Below the pieces are notes generated by a model. The model was given only the letters and a program-made list of their open reading frames with translations. It was not told the origin of the DNA and did not search any database. Below are positions 54,180 to 63,172 of a stretch of DNA of 64,000 bases, piece by piece. The translations under genes and the position numbers were made by a program. The stretch covers positions 24,648 to 88,647 of the forward strand of contig LVAV01000111.1 in the NCBI GenBank assembly GCA_001604185.1. The letters run 5' to 3'. How positions within the stretch are numbered: the stretch's first letter is position 1; every line of letters begins with the position of its first letter. This DNA comes from Clostridiales bacterium Firm_16. GTDB lineage: Bacteria; Bacillota; Clostridia; Saccharofermentanales; Saccharofermentanaceae.

Positions 54180-54572
54180 TTATGTCCTTAATAAGCTTAC
54201 TACATTCAACGTCAACGATATAAGGAGCAGCAAGACCACGATCAGTATGGTTATGATCAGCCGGCTCCTTTCCTTCTTATGCCTGATTTCTTCGTCGCTT
54301 AACTCGACAGAGGCACTGATGATCTTTTGCGCTTCTTCGCGCGAGATCGTATCACTCTCGTTCTGTCGTTCACCCGCCAGGATCTCCATGATGGAGACAC
54401 CAAGCACTTCCGAAATTGGTTCAAGCATTGAGATATCCGGGAAACTAAGACCTCGTTCCCATTTCGATACGGCTTTGTCCGTGACATTCAAAGCATCCGC
54501 AAGTTGTTTCTGGGTAAGCCCCTTCTCCTTGCGAAGTTCTGTGATCAATTGTCCTGTCCGTTCTTTGTCCAT
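54180..54572 (-). CDS. XRE family regulator with C-terminal membrane helix
   Basis: A 130-residue protein. Residues 5-60 are a Cro/C1-type helix-turn-helix ('LITELRKEKGLTQKQLADALNVTDKAVSKWERGLSFPD' in family layout). Charged residues and one membrane helix (about 105-126) follow, so the regulator is probably tethered to the membrane. The ribosome binding site is weak (TTAGG). It is co-transcribed with the acyltransferase, suggesting it controls that gene in response to envelope state. Confidence 0.85.
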   Translation of the reverse strand: MDKERTGQLITELRKEKGLTQKQLADALNVTDKAVSKWERGLSFPDISMLEPISEVLGVSIMEILAGERQNESDTISREEAQKIISASVELSDEEIRHKKERSRLIITILIVVLLLLISLTLNVVSLLRT

Positions 54573-54599
54573 AGCCTAACAATCCATATCTTTGTGAAA

Positions 54600-54628
54600 A
54601 GTATAGGAGATTGAGATTTTAAATTCAA
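54600..54628 (-). promoter_or_regulatory. Promoter of the XRE-acyltransferase operon
   Basis: On the minus strand, TTGAAT (54623-54628), exactly 17 bases and TATACT (54600-54605) lie 28 bases before the XRE ATG. Confidence 0.7.
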
Positions 54629-54649
54629 GGGATAGAGATTCTGTTGCCA

Positions 54650-55594
54650 TCAAGGCTGTTCATCAAGTACACCAAGAAACTGTTCCTTCGCCCAATAGTA
54701 CTGACCCTGGTCTTCAAATCCTCTGTAGAAGACTTCGACCATCATCGTCATATACAGTATGATATCGTACCAGCGAAGCCGCTTCAATTCAGCATCTGTG
54801 AAAACCTTATGACCAAAACCTTCCAGGAAATCCGCATTCCGGTTGTGCTTGCGGAAACGATCGTCCATGAAGGCCTCGCCCCACATCGCTCTTTCCCAAT
54901 CGATAATGCCGGAAACATGATCTTTCTCTACAAATACGTTGCCTTCCCACATGTCCCAATGGACTAACGTGGCAAAAGAGACTTCATCAAATATGTGCTT
55001 TTCTTTTTCAAATTCTTCCAACAACCGGTTGACGTCACATCCCCAGTCCACTTCTTTCTTCTGCCCGTCGGCGATCAGATTCCGAAGCATAGTATGCACA
55101 AAATCTGACAAGTGATCGTATCTTTGGGTATCTCCCAGGAATCCGAATTGAGGGTTGGTAATTGTACATAGTTGTCTTGCTATCGCACCGAGTTCTCGGG
55201 CGATCCCGCTTTTCACTTCATCCGGCAGCGTCTCCTTGATAAAGCTGTAATTGATACCCGGAAGTTTCTCCATAAAAAAGTAATCGCCGTCACATATAGT
55301 TCTGGAACAATCATATGCAAAGACATCTGCGACTTTGAAGGAGCAATGCTCTCGCACCAGCTGCATAGCCTTCACTTCCGCTTCCATCAGACAGATCTCG
55401 TTTGATGTATTGCCTGTAGTATCTTTGGCAGCAATCTTCAAGATGCATTCATCACCATCGCTGAATGTGATATTGTAGGTAACATTACACATTCCCTCCG
55501 TCAGTTCCTGAATGCATAATGCTTCTTTCTCAGGGAATGCCTTCCTGATCATCGCATGTATAATGCTGTCCGGTTGCCGGTTCTTTGTAATCAT
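54650..55594 (-). CDS. Aminoglycoside-phosphotransferase-like kinase
   Basis: A 314-residue kinase of the APH/choline-kinase fold. It has the N-lobe 'CNVTYNITFSDGDECILKIAAK', the catalytic loop 'LVHWDMWEGNVFV' (H-x-D-x-x-x-x-N) and the metal Asp in 'GIIDWERAMWG'. ATG 55594 is used, with GAGG nine bases before it; a TTG at 55609 overlaps this site. It starts 18 bases after the stop of the 171-residue gene upstream, so the two form an operon. The substrate could be an aminoglycoside or a cellular sugar. Confidence 0.8.
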   Translation of the reverse strand: MITKNRQPDSIIHAMIRKAFPEKEALCIQELTEGMCNVTYNITFSDGDECILKIAAKDTTGNTSNEICLMEAEVKAMQLVREHCSFKVADVFAYDCSRTICDGDYFFMEKLPGINYSFIKETLPDEVKSGIARELGAIARQLCTITNPQFGFLGDTQRYDHLSDFVHTMLRNLIADGQKKEVDWGCDVNRLLEEFEKEKHIFDEVSFATLVHWDMWEGNVFVEKDHVSGIIDWERAMWGEAFMDDRFRKHNRNADFLEGFGHKVFTDAELKRLRWYDIILYMTMMVEVFYRGFEDQGQYYWAKEQFLGVLDEQP

Positions 55595-55612
55595 GTTCAC
55601 AAACCTCAAAGT

Positions 55613-56128
55613 CTATGTGTTTTCCTTATAATGATACGCCCCGTCCCTATACTCAAGAGAATCCGTTGTCGTTCTGTTTATCAGATCTACCGCGACGTTA
55701 TCAGGACCCGGCATGTACCAGTAATAGTGGCCGTCCAATATCAGATACATATTCTGGTGCCCGTGAAAGTAACCGATTACCGAATGAGCCCGCATCGTTG
55801 CCACAAAGCGCTCATACAGCAGCTGATCTTCCTCCACTAACCATCTCTTGATACAGTATTCGTGAGGAGCTGTTTTCGCATAAGTAGATGCAAACTTCCA
55901 GTAGTGGCTTTCTGCGTATTTCTTAGCTTCTTCTAAAGAGAACGGCTGCGCATTTTTCTCCCGCGCGCTTTCATTTTCACATTCTCGGAGACGCGCCTCC
56001 GCTTCCTCGATAGTGTCGAACACGACCGGCTTGAAGTCTTCGTGATGGACTTCTCCACTGCAGTCATCGCAAAGACCAAACTTCGTGATTCCGTTTTCAT
56101 CAATTGACGATACCTTCAGTTTACTCAT
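55613..56128 (-). CDS. Uncharacterised 171-residue protein
   Basis: A soluble protein I do not recognise. Its N-terminus has 'FGLCDDCSGEVHHEDF' with a CxxC and nearby His residues, suggesting a zinc knuckle. A coiled helical stretch ('TIEEAEARLRECENESAREK') follows, and a central aromatic part includes 'GYFHGHQNMYLILDGHYYWYMPG'. It is in operon with the kinase downstream. The gene context suggests stress or small-molecule modification, but no function can be assigned. Confidence 0.55.
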   Translation of the reverse strand: MSKLKVSSIDENGITKFGLCDDCSGEVHHEDFKPVVFDTIEEAEARLRECENESAREKNAQPFSLEEAKKYAESHYWKFASTYAKTAPHEYCIKRWLVEEDQLLYERFVATMRAHSVIGYFHGHQNMYLILDGHYYWYMPGPDNVAVDLINRTTTDSLEYRDGAYHYKENT

Positions 56129-56216
56129 GATATAACCCTATCAAGACCGTGATCTGTTTATCAAGCCCAAGCACTCGTTCTTATCGATATAATTATATCA
56201 AACAATTACATGGTGA

Positions 56217-57317
56217 TCAGCCATTCAAAGCATTCAGCTCCGCTTCTACCTGCTCCCTTTTTTCGAAAAGCACACAGCCACCTTTATGATCATCAACAAG
56301 CATATCTGCTTCTATGATCTTCGTGAACAGTTTGGACTTCAGGGCATCTCTTAAAGATGTATCCCTCACATTCACATCCGAATACGGAGAGAACGGACAA
56401 GGTTCAGCACCGCCGTGTGAATTGATATGGAAAAATCCCCGGCCCGCGGCAATACATCCACCGGAACTCTTTTCGTCACCCGGGAAGGATACAAATACCA
56501 TTTCCTGATGATCGGATCTGATCCTGCCCATTTCTGTCAAAAGGTGCTCTCTCTGTTCATCAGACAAAGCCAGTTCAGTACTTTCTTCCGTAACCGGAAC
56601 ATATTCTACATAGATCACCAGCTTACATCCTCTTTGGGAAAGAGAGGTCAGGAAATCATCTGAGGTAACCTCTTTGAGGTTCTCTGATGTTACGGTCACA
56701 GATGCACCGAAGATCAAGTCCTTTTCACAAAGACCGTCCATGACATTGATGAGCTTATCGTACACACCCGCTCCGCGCCTGGAGTCCGTCTTTTCCTTAT
56801 TGCCTTCTATACTGATCACCGGTATCAGATTTCTCTTCTGATCGAAAAGCTCCATGTATTTCTCACCGATAAAGGTTCCGTTCGTAAATACCGGGAACAA
56901 AATACCCGGCTTCTTACCTGCTTCCTGTATCACATCCCAGCGAAGCAGCGGCTCGCCTCCGGCAAGAAGGATAAAGCTGATCCCGAGGTCTTGTGCCTCA
57001 TCGAAAATCCTTTTCCATTCCTCCCCGGATAATTGATCCACAGGCTTATTATCTGTTGTAGCTGCATTACATCTTGAATAGCATCCGGCACAGTGAAGAT
57101 TACAGCTTGAGGTAATGCTGGCGATCAGAAACGGCGGAATATGTTCTCCCGTTTTCTCTGCTGCAGCTCTCTTTTTCGAAGCCTTCTTACTTGCAGCTGC
57201 AAACTTAAGCATATATGCGCTTTCTCTGGGATTCTTCACGGTGGCCCGAAGCGCATCGGTAACAATGCGTTCTACTCCCGCGGTCATATAGCTCTGAATA
57301 TCAAACTCACGGTTCAT
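56217..57317 (-). CDS. Radical SAM protein with SPASM-like C-terminal Cys pair
   Basis: A 366-residue radical SAM enzyme. The cluster motif CNLHCAGC (C-x3-C-x2-C) follows 'PPFLIASITSS', with the GGEP motif in 'LLAGGEPLLRW'. Further Cys residues occur near the end: 'GGCIAAGRGFFHINSHGGAEPCPF' and 'GGCVLF', as in twitch or SPASM-type auxiliary sites. The ATG at 57317 has GGAG eight bases upstream. It resembles anaerobic heme- or peptide-modifying enzymes such as AhbD/PqqE. It is divergent in sense from the LanC-like gene 700 bases away, with a DUF3592-like gene between. Confidence 0.82.
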   Translation of the reverse strand: MNREFDIQSYMTAGVERIVTDALRATVKNPRESAYMLKFAAASKKASKKRAAAEKTGEHIPPFLIASITSSCNLHCAGCYSRCNAATTDNKPVDQLSGEEWKRIFDEAQDLGISFILLAGGEPLLRWDVIQEAGKKPGILFPVFTNGTFIGEKYMELFDQKRNLIPVISIEGNKEKTDSRRGAGVYDKLINVMDGLCEKDLIFGASVTVTSENLKEVTSDDFLTSLSQRGCKLVIYVEYVPVTEESTELALSDEQREHLLTEMGRIRSDHQEMVFVSFPGDEKSSGGCIAAGRGFFHINSHGGAEPCPFSPYSDVNVRDTSLRDALKSKLFTKIIEADMLVDDHKGGCVLFEKREQVEAELNALNG

Positions 57318-57356
57318 AAGAACTCGCTCCTTATACACTGAATAACAGCCAGACTA

Positions 57357-57845
57357 TTAATCCCGACCGAGTGATGCAAGCAGATTATCTCTTTTTTTCA
57401 TCTTCTTGTATAGGACTAAAACCCCAAGACCGAAAACTGTCAGGAACGCGCCGACGATAATCGTGATCATGCCATCCGAGACAAACTCCGCATACTGAAT
57501 AAAATATGTGGAAGAATCGGAAGGATCGTATTTGATCACAACTCTTTCCCCCTCCTGATAAACATGGTCTGTCAAGGCTGAGCGAAGAGTTGTATAGTTA
57601 AAAATGCTGCCGTCATCAGGTTCGACAACAGCTATATAACCTGAATCCCTATACCTGCCCGCGTCCTCCTCTTCTACATTTACCACCACGCCAACGGTTA
57701 TGGCTGTGCATTTATCGGCGAGCCGTTTTGAACTCATGTAATTGTATATTCCCGTACCTAATACTAAAGGACCTATTGTGAGAAACAAGATGACCAACGC
57801 TAAAGGATTAAGGGCAAGCCTAAGTCTGTACAAAAAATAAAACAT
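57357..57845 (-). CDS. DUF3592-like membrane protein
   Basis: A 162-residue protein starting at ATG 57845 (GGAG nine bases upstream). Two membrane helices (about 8-32 and 125-148) flank an outside beta-rich domain with 'VEPDDGSIFNYTTLR' and 'YQEGERVVIKYDPSDSSTYFI', the latter being the hallmark of DUF3592. The function is unknown for the family. It sits 39 bases ahead of the radical SAM gene and may be co-transcribed with it. Confidence 0.7.
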   Translation of the reverse strand: MFYFLYRLRLALNPLALVILFLTIGPLVLGTGIYNYMSSKRLADKCTAITVGVVVNVEEEDAGRYRDSGYIAVVEPDDGSIFNYTTLRSALTDHVYQEGERVVIKYDPSDSSTYFIQYAEFVSDGMITIIVGAFLTVFGLGVLVLYKKMKKRDNLLASLGRD

Positions 57846-58124
57846 AATACGGCACTCCGAAAATGGTGTATTGTTCACAAAGCTATCAGAATCAGGAGCC
57901 AAATGACCACGCAAAAACTGATTTTCAAAGGTGGACTAACGAAAGTATAACATCGAAACTTCAGTGTTAAAACCATCTTTTTGCTTAATTAGAAAGGCTA
58001 AATTGTGTGTAGGTCATAACCGCAGATTATAACCTCAAATCAGATTTTCGAATTAGACGAGAGGCCTGACCTGTTGTAGCATTTCTGTATGAAACACATC
58101 ACAACGAAAAAAGGAGAAACAACT

Positions 58125-59471
58125 ATGAGAAGAATTGCTTTACCGAACATATTCAATCCCACAAGTGTGGAGGATTATCTTAACGGCGCGATAGAAACGG
58201 CCAAGTGGATCAAGAGTCACGAGATCAACGACAGCAATGGCCGCCACTGGCCTGTGAGCATCAAGCAGGTCAATGACGGCGGAGCAGTCATAAAGACATA
58301 CCTAAATGACCGCACGCTTTATTCAGGCGCGGCAGGCATCAGCTTTTTCTTCATTCAGCTTTATGAAGTAACGGGCAATGCCGAGTACCTTGACGAAGCC
58401 AAGGCGGGAGCTGAGTATCTTATCAACACATACGATCCGGAGCTCTCGATCAAGCCGGGTCTTCACACCGGAACCGCAGGAGAAGGATTTCTCGCGCTGA
58501 CTCTCTTCGATAAGACTAAGGAGAAGAGATATCTTGATCACGCGATACGCATCGCAGACGATATCTACGACAAGGCGATCAAGGAAGGTGACCTCATTCA
58601 CTGGAAGGGTCTCTACGATTACATGGGTGACGGAAGCGTCGCGCTGTATTGGCTCAAGATCTTCAAGATCACCGGTGACAATAAATTCCTCGACTTTGCC
58701 AAGCAGACACTCGCATCGATCCTCGCGCTTCGCATTGAAGACGACGAAGATACCATCCACTGGAGCCTTTTAAACGTCCACGACTTCTTTTCCGAAGTTC
58801 CCGACAGCGGCGTCATCGCTAACTTCGCTCACGGAACATCCGGCATCGTTTATCTTCTTACTTTACTTTATGATGCAACGAAGGATCCGGAGTATCTCCG
58901 CTATGCAGAGCGTGGCATCAACTACCTTGAGAAGATCGCGATCAAGGACGAGGATTCTTCCATCATCCCGTACATCTATCTGCCTGATTCCGAAGAACCT
59001 TACGATGTCTACTACCTGGGTCTCTGCCACGGTCCTGTAGGATCCTCTGTCGTATATAGAAAGCTTTATAAGGTAACAGGTGACGAAAAGTATCTTGAAG
59101 GCTACAGAAGATTTAATCAGGCACTCATCAAAGCAGGCGTTCCGGAGAAGCGTTCCCGCGGATATTGGAACCACTGCATCTGCTGCGGTGCATCGGGCTT
59201 TCTCCTGCACTTCCTGACAGATTCAGACCTCGTGCCGGGTCAGGTAAATCACGCTCTCGCAGCAAGGACAGCTAACTCGATCCTGCACGATGCTTTCGTT
59301 GACGAGAAGGGTCGCCGCTGGTACGACGCCTGGACACGCGTAACGCCATGGGATGTCGATTCCAATCTTGGACTCTTCATCGGAGATTCAGGTAATGCCT
59401 CTGCCCTTCTGTCTCTCTATGCCAAGAACAAGGGCATCAAGATTACGACTCTTCCGGAATTCGAGCAATAG
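58125..59471 (+). CDS. LanC-like (lanthionine-synthetase-C-like) enzyme with Cys-Cys-Gly zinc motif
   Basis: A 448-residue protein built from seven alpha-hairpin repeats, each with a G-x-x-G turn ('YSGAAGISFFF', 'HTGTAGEGFLAL', 'AHGTSGIVYLL', 'GLCHGPVGSSVVY', 'CCGASGFLLHF', 'GDSGNASAL'), the LanC/GH-like alpha-toroid. The zinc ligands are Cys301 (GLCHG) and Cys353-Cys354 in CCG. Normal LanC enzymes have CHG here, while CCG is known from ProcM-like LanM. ATG 58125 has GGAG seven bases upstream. There is no LanB, precursor peptide or transporter nearby. It could act on a peptide made elsewhere or have a glutathione-type role like eukaryotic LANCL. Confidence 0.78.
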   Translation: MRRIALPNIFNPTSVEDYLNGAIETAKWIKSHEINDSNGRHWPVSIKQVNDGGAVIKTYLNDRTLYSGAAGISFFFIQLYEVTGNAEYLDEAKAGAEYLINTYDPELSIKPGLHTGTAGEGFLALTLFDKTKEKRYLDHAIRIADDIYDKAIKEGDLIHWKGLYDYMGDGSVALYWLKIFKITGDNKFLDFAKQTLASILALRIEDDEDTIHWSLLNVHDFFSEVPDSGVIANFAHGTSGIVYLLTLLYDATKDPEYLRYAERGINYLEKIAIKDEDSSIIPYIYLPDSEEPYDVYYLGLCHGPVGSSVVYRKLYKVTGDEKYLEGYRRFNQALIKAGVPEKRSRGYWNHCICCGASGFLLHFLTDSDLVPGQVNHALAARTANSILHDAFVDEKGRRWYDAWTRVTPWDVDSNLGLFIGDSGNASALLSLYAKNKGIKITTLPEFEQ

Positions 59472-59558
59472 AAATCACGGGAGAGCTCTGATACAATAAA
59501 GAATAAGACTGGTAGCTGAACCCGTAACAATGCCTTTTACCTTGCCGAGAATGACAAG

Positions 59559-59587
59559 AAGCATTTCTTTTCAGGAAGTGCTTTTTG
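59559..59587 (+). terminator. Intrinsic terminator after the LanC-like gene
   Basis: AAGCATTTC pairs with GAAGTGCTT (59559-59567 with 59575-59583, one T-G pair), followed by a T run. It is about 90 bases past the stop and just before the convergent acetyltransferase gene. Confidence 0.75.
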
Positions 59588-59589
59588 TA

Positions 59590-60099
59590 TCAAGACTTTC
59601 TTCTCTTTACCATCCGGACTATTGTAACCGGTGTGCCAAGAGTCCATTCTTTTTTGCACCCATCGAATTCAAACCCGTATTTGTGATAGAAAGAAATCGC
59701 TCTCTCATTTTTTTCAAACACCCACAAAAATATAGTGTCGCAGTCTCCAAGCCTGGATATTGCTTCATTCATCAATCTGTATCCGATTTTCCGTCCACGG
59801 TAATCCGAAAGGACATAGATTGCATCCACTTCTCCTGCATCCGGCAGATCTTCATCTCTCGATTTACTATATACTGCAAATCCTACGACTTTATCTTTAT
59901 CCTTAGCAACAAGGGTGTTTTCCGGGAAGTTTCTGGCACGTGCTGTCGTCGCCTCTACCGTCATCGTATCAAGGTATCTGTCGCATACAATACCTCTATA
60001 GGCCTCCTGCCATGCAGTGCAGTGGACATATCCCCTACCACACAGCTCCTCATCCGTTTCAGCTAATTTAATACAGATCGAATCATTTATTTCTTCCAT
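59590..60099 (-). CDS. GNAT family N-acetyltransferase
   Basis: A 169-residue acetyltransferase. It has 'VDAIYVLSDYRGRKIGYRLMNEAISRL' with the R-x-x-K-I-G acetyl-CoA loop and 'ISFYHKYGFEFDG' near the end. It resembles the group with a C-terminal 'RMVKRR' tail, often acting on toxins or small amines. GGAGG lies before the ATG. It shares the region 60100-60268 with the divergent RNA-ligase-like gene. Confidence 0.88.
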   Translation of the reverse strand: MEEINDSICIKLAETDEELCGRGYVHCTAWQEAYRGIVCDRYLDTMTVEATTARARNFPENTLVAKDKDKVVGFAVYSKSRDEDLPDAGEVDAIYVLSDYRGRKIGYRLMNEAISRLGDCDTIFLWVFEKNERAISFYHKYGFEFDGCKKEWTLGTPVTIVRMVKRRKS

Positions 60100-60268
60100 A
60101 AATTTTCCTCCTCAATCACTGAAGCCATTTTCAGATCAATCTAGAAGTTTAATTAGACTAATTATACCATCCGAAAAAGTACGGGATTTGTCCTGGTAGT
60201 ATAACGACAGTGCTTTTGACTCGGCAATTGCTGAATTTGTGATATAGTTGTCTAAAGGAAGTGATTGT

Positions 60269-60775
60269 ATGAACTACGTGAATAAAGGTTTGAGAGATGT
60301 ATTGATCATCCCTGAATTGGAGAATGTTTCCTTAATACAGGATATCAGGGAGAAGTATGATGAACTTGCCAATATAGTTCCGCCTCATATAACTATAGCG
60401 TTCCCATTTGACAGCGAAATAACCAACGAAGAATTAGATAAAAAACTGCAGAAGATATTCAGTGAGTATACGGAATTCAGTATTACTTTATCCGGTGTTT
60501 CTTATCACTATGATGAACGAGTAGGTGTCTATTATATCTATCTGGATGTAACGCAAGGACGTGACACTATCTACGAAATCAGTAAGAAGGTCTACCGCGA
60601 ATTATTCAATAAGGAAGTGCCTGAAAAGTATATCCCACATATTACGCTAGGGTCTGTTGAAACGATTAACAACATAACACTGGATCATGTATTTCATTCA
60701 ACAGTGAAAAACATAATTGTAGAAGATATCGGAGAGAATGAAGAATCAAATATCATCCTGAACTATACCATATAA
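60269..60775 (+). CDS. 2'-5' RNA ligase family (2H phosphoesterase) protein
   Basis: A protein of about 168 residues with two H-x-T motifs, 'PPHITIAFPF' and 'YIPHITLGSV', about 80 residues apart. These define the 2H phosphoesterase superfamily. Such enzymes cut or join 2'-5' or cyclic phosphates in RNA or nucleotides; some defence-linked members cut cyclic signals. ATG 60269 follows AAGGAAG; a TTG-type start at 60248 is less likely. It is single and divergent from an acetyltransferase gene. Confidence 0.88.
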   Translation: MNYVNKGLRDVLIIPELENVSLIQDIREKYDELANIVPPHITIAFPFDSEITNEELDKKLQKIFSEYTEFSITLSGVSYHYDERVGVYYIYLDVTQGRDTIYEISKKVYRELFNKEVPEKYIPHITLGSVETINNITLDHVFHSTVKNIIVEDIGENEESNIILNYTI

Positions 60776-60867
60776 GAACAGCGAAACACTTAACTTCGAG
60801 CCGGTTGAGGAATGGTTTGAGGGACTGCAACTTGTGTACCGCAATTCGAACAAAACATCTTCATACT

Positions 60868-61149
60868 TCATCCCAGAGTTTTAGACAAAGGACCTTCTTC
60901 AACATAAGTATCTAGAATGACTTTCTTGCAAGCTCCACACATATATCCTTTAGTCAATGCTAAACCATACTTATCAAGTTGATCCGCATGCAGTTTGAGT
61001 CCGTTGCTAAACAAAGTGAGCTTATTCTCATCGTCATTCCAATAAAGAAATCCGCTGCCAGAGGTGCTACGGGTTACCAGCCCGGCACGAACTGCTCCAC
61101 TACGAACAAAACCTTCCTTCATCTCATCACCACAAAATGGACATTTCAA
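60868..61149 (-). CDS. Small zinc-ribbon protein (CPFCG/CGACK)
   Basis: A 93-residue protein with a classic split zinc ribbon: 'KCPFCGDEMKEG' at the start and 'GYMCGACKKVIL' near the end, each CxxC. The middle is a beta-rich domain ('GFLYWNDDENKLTLF'), as in PF20097/DUF6487-type proteins. The preferred start is TTG at 61149, with AAGGAAG nine bases upstream; another TTG at 61158 has no spacing to the site. It may be a nucleic-acid- or protein-binding adaptor. Confidence 0.7.
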   Translation of the reverse strand: MKCPFCGDEMKEGFVRSGAVRAGLVTRSTSGSGFLYWNDDENKLTLFSNGLKLHADQLDKYGLALTKGYMCGACKKVILDTYVEEGPLSKTLG

Positions 61150-61192
61150 AATAATCAACTTCCTTCTTCCATTCTTTAGACAAAGGACTTTC
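60881..61192. repeat. 17-bp direct repeat flanking the zinc-ribbon gene
   Basis: TTAGACAAAGGACCTTC at 60881-60897 (inside the gene's 3' end, coding for the 'PLSK' region) recurs as TTAGACAAAGGACTTTC at 61176-61192, just upstream of the gene. One mismatch in 17 is unlikely by chance in such a short interval. The upstream copy may be the tail of a lost duplicate gene. Confidence 0.5.
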
Positions 61193-61270
61193 CTCCGTCC
61201 AGAATATTATACCATTTCTGAAATATCAGATGCCGAACACCCACTGAAAGATACCGGTAGTTATCCGATT

Positions 61271-61759
61271 TTATAAAGCCAGTGTGGGATCAGCACCGAA
61301 CCATGTTTCTGTATCACGGCCATTTTCCTCGTCAGTCGAATCATCCCATGCCACGTTATCTATCCAGGCTATCCCGAAAGTATAACACTCTGTTTTCGTG
61401 TTTGGACCTATCACAAAAGACATTCCGTTTTCCAGATACTGTGCATCATAATCGTACTCGTCGGTAACATTATCGCACTCAATGCCGATAGACATCTTAT
61501 ATCTATGTGCATTATAAAAGCCCTGGCATTCCAGTCGTTCGCCACTTTCCGGACTTCTTTCATATGGGAAGTCCGGTTCGAAGACGCAGGCAATAGTGTG
61601 ATCTTTTCCGTCAGGAATAAAATGAACCTTGATCTGATATCTCCCCAAAACATGCGGACAACCATTTTCCAGATTTCTGCCTTCTTGTGCATCATAAGGA
61701 ACCTGTCTTGAATCTATCAGTATTTTTATTTCTCCAAAAGGTGTAAAAAGTCTTTCCAT
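61271..61759 (-). CDS. Uncharacterised 162-residue acidic protein
   Basis: A soluble protein rich in aromatic and acidic residues, with no signal peptide or membrane helix. It appears all-beta ('GEIKILIDSRQVPYDAQEGRN', 'FYNAHRYKMSIGIECDN', 'SFVIGPNTKTECYTFGIAWIDN'). No motif is recognised. It is flanked by the zinc-ribbon gene and the TPR/DUF1266 gene. I have no basis for a function. Confidence 0.5.
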   Translation of the reverse strand: MERLFTPFGEIKILIDSRQVPYDAQEGRNLENGCPHVLGRYQIKVHFIPDGKDHTIACVFEPDFPYERSPESGERLECQGFYNAHRYKMSIGIECDNVTDEYDYDAQYLENGMSFVIGPNTKTECYTFGIAWIDNVAWDDSTDEENGRDTETWFGADPTLAL

Positions 61760-61831
61760 TTTCTTATCCTGTACTCTTATACTATGATTCTAACAAAAAA
61801 CGTTTGCTTTGTTTATTCATATTTTCATAAG

Positions 61832-61858
61832 AAAAACCCGGCTGGGTGACCGGGATTT
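61832..61858 (-). terminator. Intrinsic terminator after the TPR/DUF1266 gene
   Basis: CCCGG/CCGGG stem (61837-61841 with 61850-61854) with flanking A/T pairing is followed on the minus strand by five T. It is about 42 bases past the stop. Confidence 0.75.
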
Positions 61859-61899
61859 TAAGAGAGTATATTCTTTTCATAAAGCCATAACAAATAACA

Positions 61900-63006
61900 C
61901 TAATCTTCCACGGACCCGAGCCAATCGATCCATGGATAGGTCTGCAAACAGAAGACACCGACATTGATCGCGAATCTTGCGGCCGCTTTGATGTTATAGC
62001 TCGTCTCTCGTACAAATGTGTTGTAGAAAGCACCCATCGTCAGAGAGTGGGTAAACTCCTCCCATGACTTAAAGAGACGCTTGCATTCATCGTTTGCGAA
62101 AAGATAGGTCTGCATCATCTCCGTATTCGTGAGCATATCGACCGAATACATGAATCGGGCGATCGCAAGCATATCGCTATAATCCCATGCTGCAAGTCCG
62201 GCCTCCGGGATAAACTCTTTCATCTTTTTAAGCGACAGTTTCGCAGCCTCGTAGTGCGTTCTCGTCTTCGAATTCAGCTCATCAAGCGGAGGTTCTTCGC
62301 CTGTTTCGATAATATGAAGGATTCCCGAAGTAAACGGGGCGAGACGCTTATTACCGAAATCCTGCTGCAGGCTCGCAAGATCCGTGATATGAATACGATC
62401 CGTAAGGAAGGAAATAACTTTCGGTTTATCCTCTTCACTGCATTTGAAGAACGGGTCGTCCAGCGGAAGCTTCACACCGAGATTGCTTGACATAAAGGAG
62501 GAGCCCATGGCAGAGATGTACGGAAGGATAGCCGGTTCCGGGATCGTCTTCTTCTCTTTCGCAGTCTGTTCTTTTGCCGCATAGTCCGGGAAGAATTTTG
62601 AAAATGCTTTGTACGCACTTTCCAGATCATTTTCAACATAACTCATGCTGTCCTTGACACATTCGTCACACTCATCCCAGGTCGGATCGATCTCGGCACG
62701 TCTTCTATAGCACTCGATCGCCTTGAACTCACAATCGCTCTGATCGTATATGTAACCCAGCATATAGAAAAGCTTACCGAGATCGGCAGGCTCGGTGCAG
62801 CGGGGTGAAAGTTTGGCGACTTCTTCTCTTGCTTCCGCATAACGCTTGAGATTATTGAGCGCCGAGATCTTACGGAACCACAGTTTATTGCTGCGGTCTT
62901 CCATCGGGATCTCCTCTACTTTCTGGAGGATCTTCTCATACTCGTCCTCGTCGTGCCATTTGTCCAAAAGTTCATAGATCGGATCGTTGTCGCTGATTTG
63001 TGCCAT
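61900..63006 (-). CDS. TPR-like and DUF1266 domain protein
   Basis: A 368-residue cytoplasmic protein. Residues about 10-135 are TPR-like helical repeats ('LWFRKISALNNLKRYAEAREEVAKL', 'LFYMLGYIYDQSDCEFKAIECYRRRAEIDPTW'). A variable linker follows. Residues about 235-368 fit DUF1266: 'LAAWDYSDMLAIARFMYSVDMLTNTEMMQTYLFANDECKRLFKSWEEFTHSLTMGAF' in order. DUF1266 has no known activity and is often seen in polymorphic-toxin or stress contexts. There is no partner gene adjacent. Confidence 0.7.
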   Translation of the reverse strand: MAQISDNDPIYELLDKWHDEDEYEKILQKVEEIPMEDRSNKLWFRKISALNNLKRYAEAREEVAKLSPRCTEPADLGKLFYMLGYIYDQSDCEFKAIECYRRRAEIDPTWDECDECVKDSMSYVENDLESAYKAFSKFFPDYAAKEQTAKEKKTIPEPAILPYISAMGSSFMSSNLGVKLPLDDPFFKCSEEDKPKVISFLTDRIHITDLASLQQDFGNKRLAPFTSGILHIIETGEEPPLDELNSKTRTHYEAAKLSLKKMKEFIPEAGLAAWDYSDMLAIARFMYSVDMLTNTEMMQTYLFANDECKRLFKSWEEFTHSLTMGAFYNTFVRETSYNIKAAARFAINVGVFCLQTYPWIDWLGSVED

Positions 63007-63172
63007 AGATTCTTACCTCGTTTGGTGTATGTGAGTATATTTTAACATCGATTGGTGTATCTATTCTCCTAAAAGTATACATAATTAGGAGAAATGCAAA
63101 TGGTTAAGAGAAAACCAGGATATCTCATTCACTGCTATGAGTGATTAAACAGAACAGGCAGTTCTCATTACG

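Noticed and set aside
57915..58124. A RiPP precursor gene next to the LanC-like enzyme
   Set aside because: Neither this gap nor 59472-59589 contains a short ORF with SD, leader and Cys/Ser/Thr-rich core.
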